A stretch of DNA of 12,890 nt from Planctomicrobium sp. (GTDB lineage Bacteria; Planctomycetota; Planctomycetia; Planctomycetales; Planctomycetaceae). The stretch lies in contig JAJDEL010000323.1 in the NCBI GenBank assembly GCA_029259835.1, forward strand, positions 1 to 12,890. The letters run 5' to 3'. Below the pieces are notes generated by a model, which saw only the letters and a program-made list of their open reading frames with translations, did not search any database and was not told the origin of the DNA. The position numbers and the translations under genes were made by a program. This document shows, one piece after another, positions 7,380 to 12,890 of this stretch; the first letter of the stretch is position 1, and the number at the start of each line of letters is the position of its first letter.

Positions 7380-7815
7380 AGGTGCAGGATCCTTCCCGGT
7401 CAAACATCGTCTTCGCATTTGAAATTCAGATGAGGACAGATGTTTCACGTTGATTCCAATTCAACGATCACGACTGGTTAATGTTCACCGTGGTGGGACA
7501 AGCTTCGGTTGCGACTGCTCCCGAAGTGAGGTGAGTGGGAAGTCTATCGGCGATTCGCAATCACGGAAAGACCATTTTTTCACCCGCGTTTTGAACGCAA
7601 GGTATAAACATATCAATAGTTACGAAAAATCGACTCCTCGGAGAAATTCTCCCAGGAGTCGAAATCATTCGAATCGAAGTCGATAGCGGAAGTCCCGCGA
7701 TTGCTCGCAGCTTCCTGACGCATCGCTGAGTCTTGATTTAGAGGTTGAAGGTTTCGAGCGAGTGCAGCAACGGAGTACAGAATTCGCTCATTCAACTCTC
7801 AATTCAAGGCCTGCT
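7380..7815. other. 436-bp gap between BON gene and TIGR03009-like gene
   Basis: The right part (7662-7815) is the 3' untranslated stretch of the BON gene and ends in the terminator at 7622-7661. The left part (7380-7621) must carry the promoter of the TIGR03009-like gene. TTGATA near the terminator and TTGAAT near 7460 on the minus strand are possible -35 boxes, but neither has a good -10 at 17 bp. A small stem (CTTCGG/CCGAAG, about 7503-7526) is present. No RNA gene was recognised. Confidence 0.4.
7622..7661 (-). terminator. Intrinsic terminator of the BON-domain gene
   Basis: On the minus strand CGACTCCT (8 bp, arms 7631-7638 and 7654-7661) plus GGAGA-type pairing (7640-7644 with 7648-7652) form a stem of 13 pairs with one C/C mismatch and a 3-nt loop. 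It is followed directly by ATTTTTCG, the T-run expected of a Rho-independent terminator for leftward transcription. It lies about 155 bp after the BON gene's stop codon and upstream of the TIGR03009-like gene, separating the two transcripts. Confidence 0.8.
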
Positions 7816-9012
7816 TTACCAGTTCTTTGGATTCATGAACCACCACCAGCGGTCGGTGCGTGAATCAAAAGTCAGGTTCCAGCTACCGTCATCCCATTCC
7901 AGGGTGGAACTTCTCCAGCCCATTGGAACTTGTGGGTACGGATAGTACGGGCCGATGTAAGGGAATGCACTTGCATCGTACTGACTTGGGTAGCTCACAG
8001 CCGAATAGTTGTCATGCTGAGCATACGATGGCCAAGCATAGTCTGGCAGGTTCGGTTGGTTGTAAACCTGATGACCTGCTTGTGCGGCATGGCCAGGTTG
8101 TCCTTGGTAGGCCTGTACAGGTGGTCGCCCTTGTGGAGCATAACCTGGAGGAGGTCCTTGCGGCTGCTGAGGTGCAACACCCTGTGCTTGCTGAATCGGT
8201 CCACGCGGACCATATTGCGGTCCCTGAGGACCAAATTGTGGCTGTCCCTGTGGGCCAAACTGCGGCTGACCTTGTGGGAATTGTCCGTACGGTCCTTGAG
8301 GACCGAATTGAGGTTGTCCTGGTCGACGTTGAGCAACTTGAACTGGCTGCCCTTTGACCTGGAGTTGGTTGAGAACCTCTCCTACGCCTTGGACACTTCT
8401 TGTTGCCTGTTGAGCGAGTGCAACCTGCGAAGCGTCTTCAACATTGCCGATGAGGCTTGCAGTTCCATTTTTGTAACGGACTTCAATGTCATACCCGCTG
8501 AGGCCAGCAGAGGTGAGGGACTCAGCAATATCCTGAGCCACCTTTTGATTTCCACGGGCTGCTTTCTGGTCGAACGCAACCGGTCGGACGCGTCGATTCG
8601 GAGCACCCTGTGATACAGCGGCTGCCTGTTGGATTGGAGAATCCGCCGAGGATTTCGTCGTGTCCATGAGCGTCAGTGAGTTTTCCACTGTTTCGACGCC
8701 TGGCACGCGACTCACAAGGCGAGTCACAAGTGCTCGCTGTGCTTCGTCTTTAATTTGACCGCCAATCGTCGCAACACCGGATTTGTACTCGATCGAGACA
8801 TCCTGGTGAACGAGATTCGCTCTGCCGAGTGCTTTCGCAATGTTCTCGGCAACTTTTTGGTTTTGGTTCGTGTTCGCCGATTTTTGAACGGCTGGAGCGG
8901 ACTGTGCTTGTCCTTCACCAGGTTTCAGAAAATCAAGCGGACCGGCCACTGAGATACTTGGGACTGCTGCCAGCAATCCAAGGCTCAGTACCCATTTCCG
9001 TGGCAGAAGCAT
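7816..9012 (-). CDS. Secreted protein with two BON domains and a Pro/Gln/Gly-rich tail
   Basis: The 398-aa product starts at an ATG with AAGGAG 7 nt upstream. A signal peptide (MLLPRKWVLSLGLLAAVPSI, cleavage near AGP at 23-25) is followed by two BON domains at about 50-116 and 153-219. Each has the pattern QKVAxxIAxxL...V/IxYKxGxAxxxGxVxDxxQxxLAxxxxxxVxGVxxVxNxLxV. BON domains are thought to bind phospholipid membranes and occur in OsmY-type periplasmic proteins. From 229 to 312 the chain is low complexity, with three copies of QPQFGPQG (233-240, 249-256, 257-264) and related PQG units. The C-terminus (347-398) is aromatic, with YIGPYYPYP and SWNLTFDSRTDRWWWFMNP. The architecture suggests an envelope or cell-surface protein; its partner is unknown. 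It is bounded downstream by a clear terminator, so it is probably monocistronic. Confidence 0.88.
   Translation of the reverse strand: MLLPRKWVLSLGLLAAVPSISVAGPLDFLKPGEGQAQSAPAVQKSANTNQNQKVAENIAKALGRANLVHQDVSIEYKSGVATIGGQIKDEAQRALVTRLVSRVPGVETVENSLTLMDTTKSSADSPIQQAAAVSQGAPNRRVRPVAFDQKAARGNQKVAQDIAESLTSAGLSGYDIEVRYKNGTASLIGNVEDASQVALAQQATRSVQGVGEVLNQLQVKGQPVQVAQRRPGQPQFGPQGPYGQFPQGQPQFGPQGQPQFGPQGPQYGPRGPIQQAQGVAPQQPQGPPPGYAPQGRPPVQAYQGQPGHAAQAGHQVYNQPNLPDYAWPSYAQHDNYSAVSYPSQYDASAFPYIGPYYPYPQVPMGWRSSTLEWDDGSWNLTFDSRTDRWWWFMNPKNW
8197..8328 (-). repeat. In-gene tandem repeats coding QPQFGPQG units
   Basis: Three 24-bp units at 8293-8316, 8245-8268 and 8221-8244 encode identical octapeptides and lie within a longer CAA/CCT/GGA-rich stretch. 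The DNA units are similar but not identical at third positions. Such coding repeats can expand or contract by slippage, so length may vary between strains. Confidence 0.75.
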
Positions 9013-9118
9013 GGACTCACTCCTTGAGTTTTTGAGTGTTCCGCTGCCGGTTCCCGTGGAAGCGGCTCTTCCGGTCTCCCGGAGCGGACTCGATTCGAAT
9101 GATTTATTGTGCTCGCGA

Positions 9119-9205
9119 CTATGAATGACACGTTTTTTGCGATGAGATACCACAAGGTAAAATTGCGTCACACTCTTCCGAGAGCAGAATAGTTGTCACT
9201 GTCAT
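9119..9205 (-). CDS. Possible 28-aa leader peptide upstream of the BON gene
   Basis: An ATG at 9205 follows AAGGAGG with 3-4 nt of spacing, the strongest-looking Shine-Dalgarno sequence in this intergenic region, though close to the start. The frame gives 28 residues (MTVTTILLSEECDAILPCGI and eight more, three cysteines) and ends in TAG 106 bp before the BON start. The ribosome-binding site lies in the loop of a 6-bp hairpin (9205-9222). It might be a translated leader or a chance ORF; nothing in the peptide identifies a function. Confidence 0.3.
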   Translation of the reverse strand: MTVTTILLSEECDAILPCGISSQKTCHS

Positions 9206-9222
9206 CGGTCCTCCTTGACCGA
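9205..9222 (-). promoter_or_regulatory. Hairpin presenting a Shine-Dalgarno sequence in its loop
   Basis: TCGGTC and GACCGA form a perfect 6-bp stem whose 6-nt loop on the minus strand is AAGGAG. The stem reaches into the ATG of the 28-codon ORF. Such an arrangement could modulate ribosome access, but no ligand-binding structure is visible around it. Confidence 0.35.
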
Positions 9223-9257
9223 CAAGTTCAGTTATTCTGGTTATTTCGACTGGAATG

Positions 9258-9277
9258 GTTTTTCTAGTCAGAAAAAC
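9258..9277. promoter_or_regulatory. Operator-like palindrome upstream of the BON gene
   Basis: GTTTTTCT (9258-9265) and AGAAAAAC (9270-9277) form a perfect 8-bp inverted repeat around AGTC. It overlaps the predicted -10 box by 4 bp, where a repressor would be expected to bind. It also lies about 80 bp after the hemD stop, but no T-run follows on the minus strand, so it is a poor terminator. Confidence 0.4.
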
Positions 9278-9302
9278 TAGGGAAATATGCAGAATGATTC
9301 AA
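9274..9302 (-). promoter_or_regulatory. Candidate sigma-70-type promoter for the BON gene
   Basis: On the minus strand TTGAAT (9297-9302) and TAGTTT (9274-9279) are separated by exactly 17 bp. The -35 box matches the consensus at 4 of 6 positions and the -10 at about 3 of 6. It would give a 5' leader of about 250 nt for the BON gene. The match is modest and planctomycete promoters are poorly defined, so this is a suggestion only. Confidence 0.3.
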
Positions 9303-9355
9303 GAAAATGATTTACGGATGAGACATACACGCCAATTATGCGGCAAATATGGACA

Positions 9356-10171
9356 TCAAGGCCGTGTGAGAGACTCTATCGCCTCACGAGCGAGATGCGC
9401 CATCTTCGGGTGCGTTGGTTCCAGGGATGGCTCGATTCCCTTTTCTCTTAAGCGAACAGAGGTTGCCGGGCCGATGCTGGCGTTTACGCAGCTCTGAGCA
9501 CTTGTGATCCAGTTTTCTTGAAGATCCATTTGAGCAGCTACTTCCAGGACGTGAACGACCTGTTGCGCACTCGTCCATAAGAGAATGTCAAACTCACCTG
9601 CGACTGTGGCAAGAATTGCCGCTTTGAGTGGCTGGAGATCATCAGGGAGTTCCCATTTATAGATGGGAACAGAGAGCAGCTTCGCATTTTGCGACTGGAG
9701 CCAATCGTGAAGTTCCAGGCTGGGGATTCCATACTCTTGAATTGCTACGGTTTTGCCAGTGAGTTCAAAATCTGCTTTGCGAAATTCCTCGACAAGTTCT
9801 TCCCAGGTGTTTGGTTCAGGCGCACGAAAGTCAGAAGCGATGTTTCTCTTCGAAAGCACCGCCATCGGCTTTGGACCTCTGACAGCAACACAGGTCTTCT
9901 GAATCAGATCGTTGATTTCTTCCTCGGAAAACTTCTTTGAAAGTGCTTCGAATAGGGCTGTCGTTCCAACACCAGTCAGAAAGATGATGACATCAATTTC
10001 GCCAGCGGAAAGCATCTCCGCGAACTTCTCAACGGCAGGCTGAGAAGCGTTCGAGACTTCCTGCATCGAAGGTGCGACGGTTGCCTCGCCACCGAATCGC
10101 TCGATGAAGCGCGCCATCTCGTCTCTTCGACGGCTTTCAAACGAACATATTCGTGGGCGCGAGTTGGTCAT
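9356..10171 (-). CDS. hemD: Uroporphyrinogen-III synthase
   Basis: This enzyme closes hydroxymethylbilane, with inversion of ring D, to uroporphyrinogen III, the branch point to haem, sirohaem and corrinoids. The family is poorly conserved, but the 271-aa length, the two-lobed alpha/beta pattern and key stretches fit. They are an early RRRDEMARFIERFGG (13-28), DVIIFLTGVGT (60-70), the second-lobe DILLWTSAQQVVHVLE (195-210), and the C-terminal block ASIGPATSVRLREKGIEP (231-248) followed by PTHPKMAHLAREAI (252-265), the most recognisable HemD signature. No signal peptide; cytoplasmic. No other haem gene is nearby. It begins about 60 bp after the 164-aa gene and may share its transcript. Only a weak AGAG precedes the ATG. 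Confidence 0.88.
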   Translation of the reverse strand: MTNSRPRICSFESRRRDEMARFIERFGGEATVAPSMQEVSNASQPAVEKFAEMLSAGEIDVIIFLTGVGTTALFEALSKKFSEEEINDLIQKTCVAVRGPKPMAVLSKRNIASDFRAPEPNTWEELVEEFRKADFELTGKTVAIQEYGIPSLELHDWLQSQNAKLLSVPIYKWELPDDLQPLKAAILATVAGEFDILLWTSAQQVVHVLEVAAQMDLQENWITSAQSCVNASIGPATSVRLREKGIEPSLEPTHPKMAHLAREAIESLTRP

Positions 10172-10230
10172 GGAAATCTCTGGTTCTCTCCAAAGTCACA
10201 AGTGAATAGATCAGCGTGGACCTTACTTAC

Positions 10231-10725
10231 CTACTCATGATACGTGTTCAGACGACACACAAGCCCGTCGGAGGACACTTCGATCTCCAGAGAACTCCCA
10301 TCAAGAGTGAAGGTGTAAACCGTTTCGTCTTCATCTGTATCCCTGCCAGTTTCTGCAGGAAGGTGAGGAAGGAGTGTCTCGACGAGCGTTTCGGCGGAAA
10401 CAGAAATTTCGGTGCCGCCTGGAAAGATGATAGAGGCGTTGCACGGACCCACTTCGTCAGCGTTTCGCCTACAAAAAGGAAGGCCGAAGTACGAAACGCA
10501 TTCGTCCTCAAGTTCGATCACGATGCCGAGAAGATCATAACGGAATTGTCCTTGACTGAACGGTTTCGAATTTGATGGTCGCCCGAATAGAGACAAGTCC
10601 GTACTTGGAGCACCAAGCGGGATACCGTTCAGCGAAACAACTCGAAGGTCCAGTGTGAGCGATTGTTGCTTTTGCTTAGGCCACTCTTCGGATGCGTCGC
10701 GACGAAATCGATCAAAAACTCCCAT
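10231..10725 (-). CDS. 164-aa protein, function unknown
   Basis: The start at 10725 is supported by CGGAGA 7-8 nt upstream; an open extension to 10776 runs through the hairpin after asnS and is unlikely. The protein begins MGVFDRFRRDASEEWPKQKQ, an N-terminus common in small cytoplasmic proteins. It then alternates short beta strands with Gly/Pro turns: LDLRVVSLNGIPLGAP (25-40), LSLFGRPSN (44-52), YDLLGIVIELEDECVSYFGL (63-82), and a late strand pair VYTFTLDGSSLEIEVSSDGLV (136-156). Cysteines are at 76, 85, 95 and 157. It has no signal peptide or membrane segment. I cannot assign a family. It lies 62 bp downstream of asnS, behind a strong stem-loop, and 59 bp ahead of hemD. Confidence 0.75.
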   Translation of the reverse strand: MGVFDRFRRDASEEWPKQKQQSLTLDLRVVSLNGIPLGAPSTDLSLFGRPSNSKPFSQGQFRYDLLGIVIELEDECVSYFGLPFCRRNADEVGPCNASIIFPGGTEISVSAETLVETLLPHLPAETGRDTDEDETVYTFTLDGSSLEIEVSSDGLVCRLNTYHE

Positions 10726-10760
10726 CTTTTTTCTCCGTGTCTCTGAGTCTTCGCGGGAAA

Positions 10761-10788
10761 GAATGGCTTCAAACAATTGAAGCCATTC
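10761..10788 (-). terminator. Perfect 12-bp stem-loop at the asnS stop codon
   Basis: GAATGGCTTCAA (10761-10772) and TTGAAGCCATTC (10777-10788) are perfectly complementary around a 4-nt loop. The stem base shares its last base with the asnS stop codon (10788-10790). On the minus strand it is followed by TTTCCC, so the T-run is short; it may be a leaky terminator or an RNA-stability element rather than a full stop. Confidence 0.6.
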
Positions 10789-12176
10789 TAAAACTCCGCG
10801 TGATTCGGAGTTCTAGGGAACGGAATAACGTCGCGGATGTTTTGCATACCGGTCAGTAGCAAGATCATTCTTTCGAGACCGAGGCCGAATCCAGCGTGCG
10901 GGACGCTGCCATAGCGGCGGAGGTCGAGATACCACCAGTACTCTTCAGGGTCGAGACCGCATTCTTCGAAACGGCTTTCAAGGACATCGAGACGGTGTTC
11001 GCGCTGGCTGCCGCCGATGATTTCGCCCACGCCGGGCACGAGGACATCCATCGCCCGAACCGTTTTGCCGTCTTCATTGCAGTACATATAAAACGGCTTA
11101 AAGCTTCGCGGGTAATCAAAAACGATGATTGGTTGCTTGAAGTGTTCTTCGGTCAACCAGCGCTCGTGCTCGGCCTGCAAATTCGTTCCCCATTCAACGG
11201 GGTAATCCCATTTCTTGCCGCTCTGCACCAGGAGTTCAACCGCTTCCGTGTAAGAAACACGTTTGAATTCGTGTTTAAGGATGTTGTTGAGCGTCTCCAG
11301 AACAGTTTTGTCGATCCGGTCGTTGAAGAACTTCATATCCTCGGCACATTCATCGAGACAGCGTTTGACGATGTTTTTGATGAAGTCTTCCGCGAGCTGC
11401 ATGTTCCCTTCCAAATCACAAAACGGAACCTCCGGTTCGACCATCCAGAACTCTGAGAGATGCCGAGTCGTGTTTGAATTCTCAGCGCGAAACGTAGGAC
11501 CAAAGGTGTAAACCGGTCCGACGGCTGTCGCGTAAATCTCGCCTTCCAGTTGCCCAGAGACCGTCAACGACGCTTTTTTGCCAAAGAAGTCTTCTGTGTA
11601 GTCGACCGGTTTTCCGTCTGTTGATGGATTAAGTGTCGTGACAGTGAACATTTCTCCCGCCCCTTCACAATCACTGGTCGTGATGATTGGGGTTTGTACG
11701 TATAGGAAAGTACGTTCCTGGAAGAAATCGTGAATCGCTCGACTGACACAGTTGCGGACTCTGGCAATTGCGCCGAACGTGTTCGTACGCGGTCGCAAAT
11801 GAGCGATTTCTCGGAGGAATTCGAAGCTATGCCGTTTCTTTTGAAGCGGATATGACTCGGCGTCTGCGGTTCCGAGGAGTTCGAGTGATTCGGCATGAAG
11901 CTCGACACGCTGTTTGGCACCTGGAGACTCTTTGAGATCGCCAGTGAAGCGAACGCTCGAACCGGTCGTCATCTCCTTAATCGTCTCTTCGTATCCGGGA
12001 ACATCGGCGTTCACGACGACCTGTAAGTTTGACATACAGGAACCGTCGTTGAGTTCGACAAATGAAAAGCCATGCTTGGAATCACGTCGCGTGCGGACCC
12101 AGCCGGAGATGTCGACCTTTGCTCCCGGTTCAACTTCGTAAAGCAGACTTGCGACACGTGGTGCGGTGTTAGCCAT
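10788..12176 (-). CDS. asnS: Asparaginyl-tRNA synthetase
   Basis: This class IIb synthetase charges tRNA-Asn. The 462-aa length agrees with bacterial AsnRS (about 465). An N-terminal OB-fold anticodon-binding domain includes [20 protein letters not shown] (21-40). The class II core follows, with motif 1 around 150-165 ([15 protein letters not shown]), motif 2 at 226-247 ([20 protein letters not shown]) and motif 3 at 427-455 ([20 protein letters not shown], Arg436, then [11 protein letters not shown]). [21 protein letters not shown] and the conserved CEGAGEMF (170-177) fit AsnRS rather than AspRS. The ATG at 12176 is the first in frame after the upstream gene; its Shine-Dalgarno sequence is weak (GAAAGA). 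A CATAAT-like -10 occurs about 40 bp upstream without a good -35. It lies 52 bp after der. Confidence 0.97.
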   Translation of the reverse strand: MANTAPRVASLLYEVEPGAKVDISGWVRTRRDSKHGFSFVELNDGSCMSNLQVVVNADVPGYEETIKEMTTGSSVRFTGDLKESPGAKQRVELHAESLELLGTADAESYPLQKKRHSFEFLREIAHLRPRTNTFGAIARVRNCVSRAIHDFFQERTFLYVQTPIITTSDCEGAGEMFTVTTLNPSTDGKPVDYTEDFFGKKASLTVSGQLEGEIYATAVGPVYTFGPTFRAENSNTTRHLSEFWMVEPEVPFCDLEGNMQLAEDFIKNIVKRCLDECAEDMKFFNDRIDKTVLETLNNILKHEFKRVSYTEAVELLVQSGKKWDYPVEWGTNLQAEHERWLTEEHFKQPIIVFDYPRSFKPFYMYCNEDGKTVRAMDVLVPGVGEIIGGSQREHRLDVLESRFEECGLDPEEYWWYLDLRRYGSVPHAGFGLGLERMILLLTGMQNIRDVIPFPRTPNHAEF

Positions 12177-12228
12177 CGTTGTTGATCTTTCTTTGCCTTT
12201 TTTCGCACACTGGAATTATGCAGCGAAA

Positions 12229-12890
12229 TTACTCTTCGTCTTTGCCGCTCTTGCCCCGGAAATACAGTCGGATTGGGACTTCCTTAAACGGCAGTTGTTC
12301 CCGCATGTAGCCGAGCAGAAACCGCTTCCAGCTTTTGTCGAACAGTTTCGGCTCGTTGCACTTCATCACAATCGTTGGTGGTTCGGTTGCAACTTGAGTT
12401 GAATAGAAAATCTTTCCGCGTCGGTTGTTTTTGTATCGCGGTGGATTGGCTTTGTAGGCCTCTGAGACAACTCGGTTAAGCTGTCCGGTTGAAACCCGCG
12501 TTCGCGACTGTTTGTAGATTGTTTGAGAGAGGTTGATGAGTTGTTTGATGTTCCGGCTGTCTTTGGCTGTGATGAAAGCAACTGGCACGTGCCGCAACAT
12601 GGAGAATGTTTTGAAGAGGTATTCCGCCCATTTCTCGCTGGTCATCTCCTTGTCGAGGCCGAGATCCCATTTATTGACAACGAAGATGCAAGGCTTATCC
12701 CCTTTCAAAATTTCATCGACAAGTTGTTTGTCGACACGGGAAATTTTGTCGCTAGCATCAAAAAACATCATCACAACATCGGCACGACGAATGCTCTTTT
12801 GAGCACGGACCAGACCATAGAATTCGATGTCGTTTGCGAGACTCTTCTTCTTACGGACACCTGGTGTATCGATAGCAACGAAAGTTTTCT
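12229..12890 (-). CDS. der: GTPase Der (EngA), 3' part; start outside the window
   Basis: Der is a tandem-GTPase factor for assembly of the 50S ribosomal subunit. The visible 220 residues cover the rest of the second G domain and the KH-like C-terminal domain. The frame is open to the right edge. Its visible start reads through DTPG (fragment 7-10, G3), KKKSLANDIEFYG, and a hydrophobic VVMMFFDAS stretch, then NKWD (71-74, G4) and TAK (106-108, G5-like). The C-terminal domain carries KIFYSTQVATEPPTIVMKCNEPKLFDKSWKRFL and ends with PFKEVPIRLYFRGK, typical Der sequence. The first G domain and P-loops lie outside the window. Stop TAA is 52 bp before asnS, so the two may share a transcript. Confidence 0.95.
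   Translation of the reverse strand, partial: KTFVAIDTPGVRKKKSLANDIEFYGLVRAQKSIRRADVVMMFFDASDKISRVDKQLVDEILKGDKPCIFVVNKWDLGLDKEMTSEKWAEYLFKTFSMLRHVPVAFITAKDSRNIKQLINLSQTIYKQSRTRVSTGQLNRVVSEAYKANPPRYKNNRRGKIFYSTQVATEPPTIVMKCNEPKLFDKSWKRFLLGYMREQLPFKEVPIRLYFRGKSGKDEE

Larger units (their letters stand above)
9013..9355. other. 343-bp gap between hemD and the BON gene
   Basis: From right to left it contains about 50 bp of AT-rich sequence after the hemD stop, the candidate promoter, the palindrome, the Shine-Dalgarno hairpin, the 28-codon ORF and about 106 bp of leader ending in AAGGAG before the BON ATG. No tRNA or other RNA gene and no T-tailed terminator for hemD was seen. Confidence 0.5.

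Noticed and set aside
7613..7795. 60-codon minus-strand ORF after the BON gene
   Set aside because: It reads through the intrinsic terminator stem and T-run (7622-7661), so its stop codon lies beyond the expected transcript end. The upstream GAGAG is only a moderate ribosome-binding site and the product shows no recognisable features.
7930..8613. 227-codon plus-strand ORF
   Set aside because: It is antisense to the BON gene. Its Leu/Arg/Trp-rich composition is the complement of the repetitive PQG codons, and the minus-strand gene has a signal peptide and clear domains.
9013..9171. N-terminal extension of the BON protein from a GTG at 9171
   Set aside because: The ATG at 9012 has AAGGAG upstream and begins directly with a signal peptide; the extra 53 residues would bury that signal peptide.
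9258..9277. Terminator for hemD
   Set aside because: The stem is A/T-rich and no T-run follows it on the minus strand. Its overlap with a promoter candidate fits an operator better.
10896..11456. 186-codon plus-strand ORF
   Set aside because: It is antisense to asnS, with no family resemblance and no upstream ribosome-binding site of note.
1..12890. Defence system, prophage, CRISPR array, integron or biosynthetic cluster
   Set aside because: All long frames are accounted for by housekeeping, transport or envelope genes, and no direct-repeat array, integrase, nuclease-type motif or modular synthase was seen.

Overview
The window looks like ordinary chromosome of a planctomycete (class Planctomycetia). 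This is inferred from a secreted protein resembling the planctomycete TIGR03009 family, a secreted BON-domain protein with a Pro/Gln/Gly-rich tail, several short proteins without obvious wider homologues, and mid-range base composition. I could not run a search, so the taxon is an inference. No rRNA, tRNA, CRISPR array, transposase, integrase or phage gene is visible.

Layout. Ten of eleven recognised genes lie on the minus strand. The exception is the 3' part of a DUF4432 / aldose-epimerase-like gene (1-864, plus), which converges on the rest. In transcription order (right to left) the minus-strand genes are: der (GTPase, 5' end outside the window), asnS, a 164-aa protein of unknown function, hemD, a secreted two-BON-domain protein, a secreted TIGR03009-like protein, a MATE transporter, a 65-aa protein, a 192-aa membrane protein, purN, and a tungsten-type aldehyde:ferredoxin oxidoreductase (AOR). 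Start codons were moved inward from the longest ORF wherever a Shine-Dalgarno sequence, signal peptide or family N-terminus supported it.

How the genes relate. Most are independent housekeeping or envelope genes: ribosome assembly (der), translation (asnS), haem synthesis (hemD), purine synthesis (purN), envelope proteins (BON, TIGR03009-like) and drug/metabolite efflux (MATE). Only purN-AOR (14 bp apart) looks like a tight transcriptional pair. der-asnS and the 164-aa gene-hemD are close enough for possible read-through.

The most unusual structure is non-coding. The gap between the TIGR03009-like gene and the MATE gene (5975-6359) is largely filled by a nested imperfect palindrome of about 288 bp (6038-6325). 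Four successive pairs of inverted-repeat arms share nearly the same centre. A second point of interest is the leader of the BON gene (9013-9302), which has a candidate promoter, an operator-like palindrome, a Shine-Dalgarno sequence in a hairpin loop and a 28-codon ORF. An intrinsic terminator (7622-7661) and a perfect 12-bp hairpin abutting the asnS stop codon (10761-10788) are also present. I found no convincing multi-gene defence, mobile or secondary-metabolite system.
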